Positions 1 through 9,756 of a stretch of DNA of 64,000 nt are shown one piece after another. Location: positions 254,803-318,802 of the forward strand of contig JADJRC010000008.1 of assembly GCA_016712415.1 (NCBI GenBank). Reading direction: 5' to 3'. The notes beneath the pieces were generated by a model. The model had not been told where the DNA came from. It ran no database searches and saw only the letters and a list, made by a program, of their open reading frames with translations. A program made the position numbers and the translations under genes. How positions within the stretch are numbered: position 1 is the stretch's first letter; each line of letters begins with the position of its first letter. Source of the stretch: Lewinellaceae bacterium. Its GTDB lineage: Bacteria > Bacteroidota > Bacteroidia > Chitinophagales > Saprospiraceae.

Positions 1-1
1 G

Positions 2-937
2 TACGCCCGCCCCGATACAGTCAACCTGAATATTGGAAATACGGTAGTCACAGTGGCCTGTTACGCCGATTCCGGCGTAAAACTGGCGCCCGATATTGCT
101 GCCAAAATCCGCCCGCTGCTCGAACGGCAGCGGGAATATCTGGGCGGCGCCCTGCCTGTGGAGCACTACACCTTTTTGATATACCATGCCTTGCACGACC
201 GGCCGGATGAATACACAGCCGACGGACTGGAGCACAACACCTCAACCCTTTGTCTCTATAATTCACAAATGGCCCCGGCCCTGCTCAACAGTTTTGTATA
301 TGGTGTTGCAAGCCACGAGTTTTTTCACATCATCACCCCCCTGAATGTCCATTCGGAGGAAATTGAACAGTACGATTTTCTTGCCCCCAAAATGTCGCAA
401 CACCTGTGGCTGTACGAAGGCATGACGGAATATACCACCATGCACATGCCCATCCGTCAGGGACTCGAATCCCTCGACGATTTTTTGTCTGAAATACGCA
501 GTAAAGTGCAGCAAATGCAGCGTTTTGACAATACCATCCCGCTCACCGAACTCAGCCGGGCTGCAATGGAGCGGCAGGACCAGTACTACAATTTTTACCT
601 GCGCGGTGCGCTGGTATGTCTCTGCCTTGATTTGCGACTGCGCGAACTTTCCGAAGGAAAATATGGCACGCAGGAACTGATGCGCGACCTAGCGACCCGT
701 TACGGCAGGAACAAGCCGTTCAGGGACAACGAGTTGTTCGATGTGATAACTTCCATGACTTTTCCCGAAATTCGCGGATTCTTCAGCGACTATCTCGAAA
801 AAGCCGGGCCTTTGCCCTTAAAATCGTATCTTGAAAAGGCGGGGCTAAAGTTCAATGAAAAGAGTTTAAAGATACTGGCATCATCCGACGCTACGGCGGA
901 GCAACTTCAGTTGAGAAAATGGTGGCTGGGTCGTTAA
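2..937 (+). CDS. Peptidase M61 family protein, C-terminal part (cut by window edge)
   Basis: The frame is open to the first bases of the window, so this is the C-terminal ~311 codons of a longer protein. It carries the zinc-peptidase motif HEFFH (nt ~314-328), and about 30 residues later LWLYEGMTEY, which supplies the third zinc ligand Glu. Together these match the glycyl-aminopeptidase family M61. M61 proteins have an N-terminal beta domain, the gluzincin domain and often a C-terminal PDZ domain; here the protein ends about 170 residues after the active site, with no clear PDZ. A secreted or periplasmic peptidase is likely. GTG at 53 could be mistaken for a start, but the upstream frame reads as protein and is preferred. 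A small secreted protein and an M1 peptidase follow on the same strand, suggesting a peptide-degradation cluster. Confidence 0.85.
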   Translation, partial: YARPDTVNLNIGNTVVTVACYADSGVKLAPDIAAKIRPLLERQREYLGGALPVEHYTFLIYHALHDRPDEYTADGLEHNTSTLCLYNSQMAPALLNSFVYGVASHEFFHIITPLNVHSEEIEQYDFLAPKMSQHLWLYEGMTEYTTMHMPIRQGLESLDDFLSEIRSKVQQMQRFDNTIPLTELSRAAMERQDQYYNFYLRGALVCLCLDLRLRELSEGKYGTQELMRDLATRYGRNKPFRDNELFDVITSMTFPEIRGFFSDYLEKAGPLPLKSYLEKAGLKFNEKSLKILASSDATAEQLQLRKWWLGR

Positions 938-965
938 ATTTGTTCTTTTTACCAATCTAATCGGC

Positions 966-1409
966 ATGAAATACAAACCGATCCTTTGTCTGTGTCTGTT
1001 GTCCGTCCTTTCGATTGGGGTGTCCGGACAAGCGCACCCCGACTCACTTTCACAACCACCCCAAAGCCGTGTACTGCACTTTGCGGAAAACGACGGCGGT
1101 GAAACCACCCGCGCTGTGGTCAATCTTTTGATCCACGACGAATTTGAAGAGACCGTACTGGGAGCGACAGCGTTGCTGCAACGCAAGGAACCCGCATCTG
1201 TACACGGAAAAATATCCCAGTGGGATGGTCGCTGCCAATTCAAGGTATCGCCCGGGGTGTATGATTTAAGAATACAACTAACCGGCATGGTCACCTTCGA
1301 ACACGCGGCGCTTGAATTGCTGGCCGGCAGGCAATACGACATGGAAATCGAGATGGTCCGTATGCGACCGCCGGTGCCCAGCGCAAAGCAGCAGGCGGGG
1401 AAGAATTGA
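966..1409 (+). CDS. Small secreted protein of unknown function
   Basis: A 147-residue protein with a clear signal peptide (MKYKPILCLCLLSVLSIGVSGQ, cleavage expected after the Gly-Gln region). The mature part has alternating hydrophobic residues in the pattern of a small beta-sandwich, with segments such as CQFKVSPGVYDLRIQL and GRQYDMEIEM that resemble carboxypeptidase-regulatory or transthyretin-like folds. There is no T9SS sorting domain and no lipobox, so it probably stays in the periplasm. It lies 28 bases after the M61 gene; its stop is followed at once by the M1 peptidase frame, so the three genes may be co-transcribed. No function can be assigned. Confidence 0.7.
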   Translation: MKYKPILCLCLLSVLSIGVSGQAHPDSLSQPPQSRVLHFAENDGGETTRAVVNLLIHDEFEETVLGATALLQRKEPASVHGKISQWDGRCQFKVSPGVYDLRIQLTGMVTFEHAALELLAGRQYDMEIEMVRMRPPVPSAKQQAGKN

Positions 1410-1457
1410 GTGGCCGGTTGGTGCGTGGTACGTTTGCTATTTTTGCGCCTAAATACG

Positions 1458-3281
1458 ATGATGATGAAACGACTGATCTCCATACTGCCTGTTCTTGCCG
1501 TTGCCACTCTTTTTGCCCAGACGCCTGCCGGATACTGGCAGCAACGCGTTGAATATCAAATTGATGTGCGCCTCGATGACCAGAGCCACGCCGTACAGGG
1601 CAGGGCAAAACTCAAATACTACAACAACTCGCCCGATACGCTCCGGCGGGTGTTTTTTCACTTGTACTGGAATGCCATACAGCCCGGCAGTTCGATGGCA
1701 TCGCGGGCCCAAAAGGGAACAGATACCCGGCTTTACAATGCCCTGAGTGCGTTGCAACCCGGTGAAACGGGCAGGCAGGAAATATTTTCCGTGTTGCAAA
1801 ACGGCGGCGCCGTAAGCTACCGGGTCAACGAAACCATCATGGAAGTTACCCTCAGCCGGCCGCTTAAACCGGGCGATTTCGACGTGTACGATATTGCCTG
1901 GCAGGCGCAGGCGCCGGCTTGTGTGATTCGGGGCGGGCGCAACAGTCCGGCGGGCGTCGCGTATTCCTTTACCCAATGGTATCCCAAAATGTGCGCTTAC
2001 GACCGTTCCGGCTGGCATGCCGACCCCTATATCGGGCATGAATTCTACGGAGTGTTCGGGTCATTTAAAGTCGATATTACCCTGCCCAAAAAATACATGG
2101 TGGCCGCTACCGGTGTATTGCAAAATGCCAGTATCATCGGTTTCGGTTATGAAGCAGAAGGCGTTAAGCCGCCGCCGAATTACGGTTTCGTCAATGTGTG
2201 GAAGTTTGCCGCCGACAACGTGCACGATTTTGCCTGGTCGGCAGACCCGGAGTATGTACACGAGAAGGTGCAAGCGCGCGACGGACTGACCCTGCACTAC
2301 ATCTACCGGCCCTCGGAAGCCGCCACGCCGGTTTTCCGGGAGATGCAGGACATGACTACGCGCCTGCTGCCCTATATCGAGACAACTTTCGGTCCGTACC
2401 TGTACCCGCAGTTTTCCTTCGTGCAGGGCGGTATGCGTGGCATGGAATACCCGATGATGACGCTGCTGGATATCAGCGGCGCCGACTGGCGAAACCCGGT
2501 GGCCGTCACCCATGAATGGATGCACAACTGGTATTACGGCATGATCGGCAACAACGAAAACGATGAAACCTGGCTGGATGAAGGTCTGACCAGTTTTGCC
2601 TCGACGGATGTGCTTTTTCAGTATGATACCGCTTTGGCCCAAAAACGGCTGAGATACGCCTACGAAGCCGTCGGCCAACGCAACAATCTCAACGATGAAC
2701 CGATGAGCACCCCCGCCAATCTGTTCGCCAATGAGGAAAATCTTTCCTATTGTGCCTATTCAAAAGGCGAAGTGTTTATGTGGCAATTGCGTTATATTGT
2801 TGGTGATGAAGCGTTTAGAAAAGGTTTGCTGCACTACTTTTCCGACTGGCATTTCAAACACCCCGAAGGAACGCATCTGTTGCGGACGATGGAACGCGTA
2901 TCGGGGATGGAGCTCGACTGGTACTACGCAGGCTGGATCAAAGCGCTCAAACAGATCGACTACGGTGTGGAATCGGTTCGGGCCGACGGCTCGTCGGCCA
3001 CGAAGGTCGTCCTGAAAAATCACGGCAGCCTGCCCATGCCGGCGGAAGTGCGCGTCGAATACGCCGACGGCACGGCGGAGCGGCATTACATTCCCCTGGA
3101 CGTGCAATACGGTTCCAGAAAAATCGCGGAGGGTGTATTCCGGCACGAACCCTGGCGTTTCGCCGCCGATACTTACGAACTGCGGCTGGAAAAACCCGTT
3201 TCCGCCGTCAAATCCGTGGAAATCGACCCGGACAGATGGACGGCGGATGTGAAACGCGACAACAACCGGAAAACGCCGTGA
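1458..3281 (+). CDS. Secreted M1 family metallopeptidase
   Basis: A 607-residue zinc aminopeptidase of family M1. The start is placed at the ATG triplet run at 1458-1466, which gives a standard signal peptide (MMMKRLISILPVLAVATLFAQ); an in-frame GTG at 1410 would add an unlikely N-terminus. The substrate-recognition GAMEN-like segment is GGMRGMEYPMM, and the zinc site is HEWMHNW (His at nt 2511) with the third ligand in WLDEGLTSF about 18 residues downstream. The domain order (N-terminal beta sheet, catalytic domain, short C-terminal beta domain) matches the short M1 forms common in Bacteroidota. There is no T9SS tail. It probably trims oligopeptides in the periplasm. It is the last gene of the plus-strand peptidase cluster; a palindrome lies 21 bases past the stop. 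Confidence 0.9.
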   Translation: MMMKRLISILPVLAVATLFAQTPAGYWQQRVEYQIDVRLDDQSHAVQGRAKLKYYNNSPDTLRRVFFHLYWNAIQPGSSMASRAQKGTDTRLYNALSALQPGETGRQEIFSVLQNGGAVSYRVNETIMEVTLSRPLKPGDFDVYDIAWQAQAPACVIRGGRNSPAGVAYSFTQWYPKMCAYDRSGWHADPYIGHEFYGVFGSFKVDITLPKKYMVAATGVLQNASIIGFGYEAEGVKPPPNYGFVNVWKFAADNVHDFAWSADPEYVHEKVQARDGLTLHYIYRPSEAATPVFREMQDMTTRLLPYIETTFGPYLYPQFSFVQGGMRGMEYPMMTLLDISGADWRNPVAVTHEWMHNWYYGMIGNNENDETWLDEGLTSFASTDVLFQYDTALAQKRLRYAYEAVGQRNNLNDEPMSTPANLFANEENLSYCAYSKGEVFMWQLRYIVGDEAFRKGLLHYFSDWHFKHPEGTHLLRTMERVSGMELDWYYAGWIKALKQIDYGVESVRADGSSATKVVLKNHGSLPMPAEVRVEYADGTAERHYIPLDVQYGSRKIAEGVFRHEPWRFAADTYELRLEKPVSAVKSVEIDPDRWTADVKRDNNRKTP

Positions 3282-3299
3282 CTTCGCGCGCCGAGAATT

Positions 3300-3653
3300 C
3301 TATAAGGTTTGCCAAACCTTACAGGATTTACCCGCGCGTATGATCCACCCCAATCTTAGGTCAAAAACATCGGCCACGCAATGCCCCAGAACGCGGGGGG
3401 TGTCGAAATTGAAATAGTGCAACACGATTCCGCGCCGCGCCACCACACCGGAGTTGCGGGTGTATTTTTCCCGCGCCAGAAGCCATTGCGCGTCGAGTTC
3501 GATGCCGAACGGGTTGGAACGGGACACGTCGATGATCTCCCGCGAATGTGGAATGATAAAACCGTAGTGCATGCGCGCGGACAGGGAGAACGGGTCGCGC
3601 GCAACGACGGCGGTGACAGCCGAGGTTGGAAAGACTCCTGTCAGGCCAGCATA
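3300..3653 (-). pseudogene. Remnant of an acyloxyacyl hydrolase / PagL-like lipid A deacylase gene
   Basis: On the minus strand an open frame reads from ~3650 to the stop at 3300. It contains conserved-looking segments: DPFSLSARMHYGFIIPHS, then SRSNPFGIELDAQW, then HYFNFDTPRVLG. From memory these resemble the N-terminal part of the acyloxyacyl hydrolase (lipid A 3-O-deacylase-like) outer-membrane barrels of Bacteroidota, which are around three to four hundred residues long. Only about 110 residues remain: the C-terminal three quarters are missing and the frame runs into the palindrome at 3303. An ATG at 3653 with a GGAGGT in front of it would be a good start, but it is one base out of frame with the conserved part. 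It is therefore a broken gene. It lies directly downstream of the last copy of the T9SS array, so array expansion or deletion may have destroyed it. Confidence 0.55.
3303..3321. terminator. 19-base palindrome (TAAGGTTTGCCAAACCTTA)
   Basis: Two 9-base arms (3303-3311 and 3313-3321) are exact reverse complements around a single central C. The palindrome lies just after the plus-strand M1 gene and overlaps the end of the minus-strand deacylase remnant, so it could end transcription from both sides, although no T-tract follows on the plus strand. It could equally be a copy of a dispersed intergenic palindrome. Confidence 0.55.
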
Positions 3654-3657
3654 CCTC

Positions 3658-5152
3658 CTACCGCACCACCATCACCTTTCCCCGCGCCGCGACCGCGCCG
3701 CCGCTCTCCAGCGTCCACACATAAAGCCCCGGCGGCAGGTCGGCGACGGACATTTCCGCTTCTTCCGCGCCGACCGGGATGTCCACGCGACGCATGACGA
3801 TGCCTCCGATGCCGGCAAGCACGAAGGTTGCAGGCCGCAGCGCCGGCCCGGGCAGGCGCGCGCGGAGCCGGTCGGAAGCGGGGTTGGGCATGACCATGAC
3901 GCCGTTGGAAGGCACGGGTATGCTCACCCGCACGCTGAGCGTGCTGTCGCAGGGGTAGGAAGGTGTGGCGCCGAGGCGGTAGTTGGGGAAAAGCGGCATG
4001 GCGGCATTGCAAACGGGCAGCGATACGCCGTGCTGCACCAGGTCGCAGGCGAGGCCGGGTTCGTCGGGGCGGTTGATGACGTGCAGCACATCGACGCCGT
4101 TGGGAATGCTGATGTAGATTTTACAGTCGGGGCCCAACTGCATGGTATTGAATATAGTAGGGTATGGCGAATAAAAGTCGTCGTAAATGGCGATGAGTTG
4201 TTTGGAGGCTTCGATGTCGTCGGCCCAGAGGTCGAACTGGTAGATGGAATACTGCGCGGCGATGTACAAAACCGGGAATTGGGAGAAATGGCGCAGCCCG
4301 GATGACAGGAGGAAGCCCTGGTAAGTTTCTTCCTGGAGCGGGATGAATTTGAAATTGCTCAACTGCCCGGTAGCGCGGTCGAAGTCGAAAATGGAAATGT
4401 CGTCGTAAATGCCGTAGCGGACGAATTTGGCGCCGTCGGGGGAAAAGATGCACTGCCACCCGCCGATGTCGTAAGCCACTCCGATCGTTTGTTCCAGGGT
4501 ATCGACAATACCGTCTTTGGTGAACAGGAAAACATAATAGGCGGGTTTTTGATATTGCGGGGTGATGATCCACCAGTCTTTGCCGTTGGCGTGGCGGACG
4601 GCGGTGAGTTCGCTGGTTGCCATCGTGTCTTTCATTAACGAGTACGTTTTTGTTTATCACTTTACCCGTTCCGTTATTGAGCGACATATCTATTTTAGTA
4701 TAAAGCAGTTCAGGAGAAATGGCATCCCAGCCAAACTCAATTGTTTTATGGAAAATATAATAAATATCATCACTGTCCGGGCATGGCAGTATGAGCATAG
4801 CCTGCAAACTGCTGGGGTAAAAATCAGGACAATAGGCGTCGTAGGTGGGTCCCGGATTCAGGTGATTTCCGTTTTCCATCATTTCATCATTATTATTGGA
4901 AATCGAGCATCCGTTGCTGTAAAACTGCAATTTGCCGTCGGCATCGCTGATGCAGGCGCTGAGCTGAAAAAATCCATGGCCCGAGGGTTTTGTGACGGTT
5001 GGGAGGCATTTGATTAAAGTCAAAATCAATTCCGCCAAAACAGGTGTAGGCGGGATGCTGCCGTAACCCATCGTCCAGATATAATCATGTTTCTGGCCGA
5101 AAAGGGCGCCTGAAAAGGCGAGCAATACAGAAATACGGAGTAGTGTTTTCAT
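3658..5152 (-). CDS. T9SS-exported propeller-like protein, array copy 5 (frameshifted)
   Basis: The last copy of the array. The head (5152) is followed by a stretch at about 5030-4970 whose reading differs from all other copies and becomes family-like (VFGGIDFDFN) in another frame, so a pair of compensating indels is likely. A further break near 4640 separates KNVLV from the TSELTAVRHANGKDWW segment. The sorting domain ends KVMVVR and the stop is TAG (3658), where the other copies use TGA. It is followed at once by the deacylase remnant. Confidence 0.7.
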
Positions 5153-5173
5153 AAAAATAAATTTTTCAGGTTT

Positions 5174-6671
5174 TCACCGCACCACCATCACCTTCCCCCG
5201 CGCCGCGACCGCGCCGCCGCTCTCCAGCGTCCACACATAAAGCCCCGGCGGCAGGTCGGCGACGGACATTTCCGCTTCTTCCGCGCCGGCCGGGATGTCT
5301 GCGCGGCGCATGACGATGCCTCCGATGCCGGCAAGCACGAAGGTTGCAGGCCGCAGTGCCGGCCCGGGCAGGCGCGCGCGGAGCTGGTCGGAAGCGGGGT
5401 TGGGCATGACCATGACGCCGTTGGAAGGCACGGGCATGCCCACCCGCACGCTGAGCGTGCTGTCGCAGGGTAGGAGGGCGTGGCGCCGAGGCGGTAGTTG
5501 GGGAAAAGCGGCATGGCGGCATTGCAAAGGGCAGCGAACGCCGTGCTGCACCAGGTCGCAGGCGAGGCCGGGTTCGTCGGGGCGGTTGATGACGTGCAGC
5601 ACATCGACGCCGTTGGGAATGCTGATGTAGATTTTGCAGTCGGGGCCCAACTGCATGGTATTGAATATCGTAGCATACGGGGAATAAAAGTCGTCGTAAA
5701 CGGCGATGAGTTGTTTGGAGGCTTCGATGTCGTCGGCCCAGAGGTCGAACTGGTAGATGGCATACTGTGCGGCGATGTATAAAAAACGGGAATTGGGGGA
5801 AATGGCGCATCCCGGATTGACAGGCGGATTCCCCTGGTAAGTTTCTTCCTGGAGCGGGATGAATTTGAAATTGCTCAACTGCCCGGTAGCGCGGTCGAAG
5901 TCGAAAATGGAAATGTCGTCGTAAATGCCGTAGCGGACGAATTTGGCGCCGTCGGGGGAAAAGATGCACTGCCAGCCGCCGATGTGGTAAGGTTTTCCGA
6001 TAACTTGTTCGAGTGTATCAATAATGCCGTCCTTGGTAAACAGAAAAACATAATAGCCGGGATTGTCATTGCGGAGTGATGATCCACCAGTCCTTGCCGT
6101 TGGCGTGGCGGACAGCGGTCAGTTCACTGGGCGCCATAAGTCTTCCATAACAGGTTTGTTTTTCTACATGACTTTCCCCAAGCCATTGTTGAATGACACG
6201 CTTTTAACAAAGCAGGGGTTGCCAGTTCCGCGTTTGTTGGCCAGAACTCAATTCTTTTATGAAAAACATAATAAATCCCGGCAGTATCCGGGCAGGGAAG
6301 GATCAGCATACCTTGCATGCCAGCCGGATAATCGTTTCCGTCAAAGCACCAGGAATCATACATCGGGCCGGGATTCAGATGATCGCCGTTTCCCATCAGT
6401 TGTTCGTTTCTGTTGGCGATATAACATCCGTTGCTGTAAAACTGCAATTCTCCGGCAGCGTTGCTTATGCAAGCGCTGAGGAAATAAAAATCCATGTCCC
6501 TATATTTTTTGGTGATTTTAGGAGGTTTGAATTGAAATCGATATTGAACCCGCTAAAAGAGGTGTCAAACGGGTTACTGCCGTAGCCCATCGTCCAGATA
6601 TAATCGTGTTTCTGGCCGAAAAGGGCGCCTGAAAAGGCGAGCAATACAGAAATACGGAGTAGTGTTTTCAT
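5174..6671 (-). CDS. T9SS-exported propeller-like protein, array copy 4 (several frameshifts)
   Basis: The same gene read in at least four pieces: head 6671-6465, next segment 6495-6124, then 6087-5875, then 5878-5174. Breaks occur near 6480, 6110, 5880 and 5500 (in the last, a G run in the sequence for SLPVCNAAM). The predicted whole protein has the same layout as copy 1. Four breaks in one copy are more than in its neighbours, so this one could be a genuine pseudogene, but the homopolymer context of the breaks argues for sequencing error. Confidence 0.65.
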
Positions 6672-6692
6672 AAAAATAAATTTTTCAGGTTT

Positions 6693-8209
6693 TCACCGCA
6701 CCACCATCACCTTCCCCCGCGCCGCGACCGCGCCGCCGCTCTCCAGCGTCCACGCATAAAGCCCCGGCGGCAGGTCGGCGACGGACATTTCCGCTTCTTC
6801 CGCGCCGGCCGGGATGTCTGCGCGACGCATGACAATGCCTCCGATGCCGGCAAGCACGAAGGTTGCAGGCCGCAGCGCCGGCCCGGGCAGGCGCGCGCGG
6901 AGCCGGTCGGAAGCGGGGTTGGGCATGACCATGACGCCGTTGGCCGGCACGGGCATGCTCACCCGCACGCTGAGCGTGCTGTCGCAGGGGTAGGAAGGTG
7001 TGGCGCCGAGGCGGTAGTTGGGGAAAAGCGGCATGGCGGCATTGCAAACGGGCAGCGATACGCCGTGCTGCACCAGGTCGCAGGCGAGGCCGGGTTCGTC
7101 GGGGCGGTTGATGACGTGCAGCACATCGACGCCGTTGGGAATGCTGATGTAGATCTTTACAGTCGGGGCCCAACTGCATGGTATTGAATGTAGTAGGGTA
7201 TGGCGAATAAAAGTTGTCGTAAATGGCGATGAGTTGTTTGGAGGCTTCTATGTCGTCGGCCCAGAGATCGAACTGGTAGATGGAATATTGCGCGGCGATG
7301 TACAAAAACCGGGAGTTGGGAGAAATGGCGCAGCCCGGGAACACCGGGAGGAAGCCCTGGTAAGTTTCTTCCTCCAGAGGGATGAATTTGAAATTGCTCA
7401 ACTGTCCGGTAGCGCGGTCGAAGTCGAAAATGGAAATGTCGTCATAAATGCCGTAGCGGACGAATTTGGCGCCGTCGGGGGAAAAGATGCACTGCCACCC
7501 GCCGATGTCGTAAGGCACCCCGATCGTTTGTTCCAGGGTATCGACAATGCCGTCTTTGGTGAACAGGAAAACATAATAGGCGGGTTTTTGATATTGCGGG
7601 GTGATGATCCACCAGTCCTTGCCGTTGGCATGGCGGACGGCGGTCAGTTCGCTGGGCGCCAGCGTGTCTTCCATAACGGGTTTGTTTTTGTAAACCACCT
7701 TTCCCAATCCTCCCAGGAATTTCATGTTGATGACGGTTTTATACAACACAGGGGTTGCCAGTTCCGCGTTTGTTGGCCAGAACTCAATTCTTTTATGAAA
7801 AACATAATAAATCCCGGCAGTATCCGGACTAGGGAAGGATCAGTATACCTTGCATACCGGCCGGATAATCGTTTCCGTCAAAGCACCAGGAATCATACAT
7901 CGGGCCGGGATTCAGATGGTCGCCGTTTCCCATCAATTGTTCGTTTCTGTTGGCGATATAACATCCGTTGCTGTAAAACTGTAACTGTCCGTCCGCATTG
8001 CTGATACAAGCACTAAGGGTGTAAAAATCCATGTCTCTGTACTTTTTGGTGATTTTGGGCGGCTTGTAGTTGAAATCGATATTGAACCCGCTAAAAGAGG
8101 TGTCAAACGGGTTGCTGCCGTAGCCCATCGTCCAGATATAATCGTGTTTCTGGCCGAAAAGGGCGCCTGAAAAGGCGAGCAATACAGAAATACGGAGTAG
8201 TGTTTTCAT
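6693..8209 (-). CDS. T9SS-exported propeller-like protein, array copy 3 (frameshifted)
   Basis: Reconstructed from three frames: the head from 8209 (MKTLLRISVLLAFSGALFGQ) to about 7829, the middle from about 7749 to 7150, and the sorting domain to the stop at 6693. Breaks lie near 7830 and 7150; the second is next to TACAGTCGG, where the other copies have one base fewer. The protein would be about 505 residues with the same signal peptide, blades and type A sorting domain as copy 1. The duplicated promoter-less 21-base linker lies upstream (8210-8230). Confidence 0.75.
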
Positions 8210-8230
8210 AAAAATAAATTTTTCAGGTTT

Positions 8231-9735
8231 TCACCGCGTCACCATCACCTTCCCCCGCGCCGCGACAGCGCCGCCGCTCTCCAGCGTCCACACATAAAGC
8301 CCCGGCGGCAGGTCGGCGACGGACATTTCCGCTTCTTCCGCGCCGGCCGGGATATCCACGCGGCGCATGACGACGCCTCCGATGCCGGCAAGCACGAAGG
8401 TTGCGGGCCGCAGCGCCGGCCCGGGCAGGCGCGTAAAGAGCTGGTCGGAAGCGGGGTTGGGCATGACCATGACGCCGTTGGAAGGCACGGGCGCGTTCAC
8501 CCGCACGCTGAGCGTGCTGTCGCAGGGGTAGGAAGGTGTGGCGCCGAGGCGGTAGTTGGGGAAAAGCGGCATGGCAGCGTTGTACGAAGGCAGCGAGACG
8601 CCGTGCTGCACCAGATCACAGGCGAGGCCGGGTTCGTCGGGGCTGTTGATGACGTGCAGCACATCGACGCCGTTGGGAATGCTGATGTAGATTTTGCAGT
8701 CGGGGCCTAACTGCATGGTATTGAATGTAGTAGGGTATGGCGAATAAAAGTTGTCGTAAACGGCGATGAGTTGTTTGGAAGCTTCTATGTCGTCGGCCCA
8801 GAGATCGAACTGGTAAATAGCATATTGCGAGGAAATATATAAGAATCGGGAATTAGGTGAAAAAGCACAACCGCCAGCCACGGGCTGATTCCCCTGATAG
8901 GTTTCTTCTTCAAGTGGAATAAATCTGAAATTACTTAATTGCCCTGTAGAGCGATTAAAATCAAAGATATAAATATCATCAACTGGACCGTATCGGACAA
9001 ATTTGGTACCATCATTCGAGAAAGCACACTGCCAACTGTCTACAGTTCGGGCCATTCCTATTTGTTGGTCAAGCGTATCTACGATTCCGTTTTTTGTAAG
9101 CAAAAACACATAATAACGATCATTGTTATATTGGGGAGTAATGATCCACCAGTCCATGCCATTTGCATGACGCACAGCCGTCAATTCACTGGTCATCAGA
9201 GAATCTTTCATTACAGGTACGTTTTTCTTGGTAACTTTTCCCAGACCACTATTATACGACAAATCAACAACTGTTCTGAAGAGCATTGGCGCAACTGTGT
9301 ATAATCCTATTTCTGCTGTTTTATGGAAAATATAATAGATATTGGGGCTGTCAGGACATGGTAAAATCAACATGCTTTGACATCCACCTCCATAGTCGGT
9401 TCCTTGAGCACAGGTTTCATCGTAAAGATTTCCCGGGTTTAGATGATCTCCTTTTTCCATTAAATTATCTTCCTTATTCGCTACATAACATCCGTTACTG
9501 TAAAACAATAACTCCCCAGCAGAATCACATATTGGATTGGACATTAAAAGAAATCCATTTGCCGTGGGTGTGGAATAGTTTCAAGTGGTTTTTTATTAAA
9601 ATTGAAATCGAAACTGCCGAAACCTGGAGTAGGCGGGAAACTGCCGTATCCCATCGTCCATATGTAGTCGTGCTTCTGGCCGAAAAGGGCGCCTGAAAAG
9701 GCGAGCAATACAGAAATACGGAGTAGTGTTTTCAT
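8231..9735 (-). CDS. T9SS-exported propeller-like protein, array copy 2 (one frameshift)
   Basis: Same architecture as copy 1. The frame is interrupted at about 9545: a run of four T (sense) after MDFF leads to a stop, and adding one T would read MDFFLMSNPICDSAG and continue in frame to 8231. This is most simply a homopolymer sequencing error. This copy is the most divergent in the middle region (for example GMARTVDSWQCAFSNDGTK), with lower GC there than in the other copies. Its sorting domain ends in KVMVTR rather than KVMVVR. Confidence 0.8.
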
Positions 9736-9756
9736 AAAAATAAATTTTTCAGGTTT

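Noticed and set aside
3658..5152. Programmed frameshifting in the T9SS array
   Set aside because: Break positions differ between copies and sit in homopolymers, without a common slippery site; sequencing error is simpler.
5166..5969. Arg/Pro/His-rich minus-strand frames in the array (for example RRHRSLQTTHRRLRR)
   Set aside because: They are out-of-frame readings of the same GC-rich sorting-domain sequence and appear in all copies.
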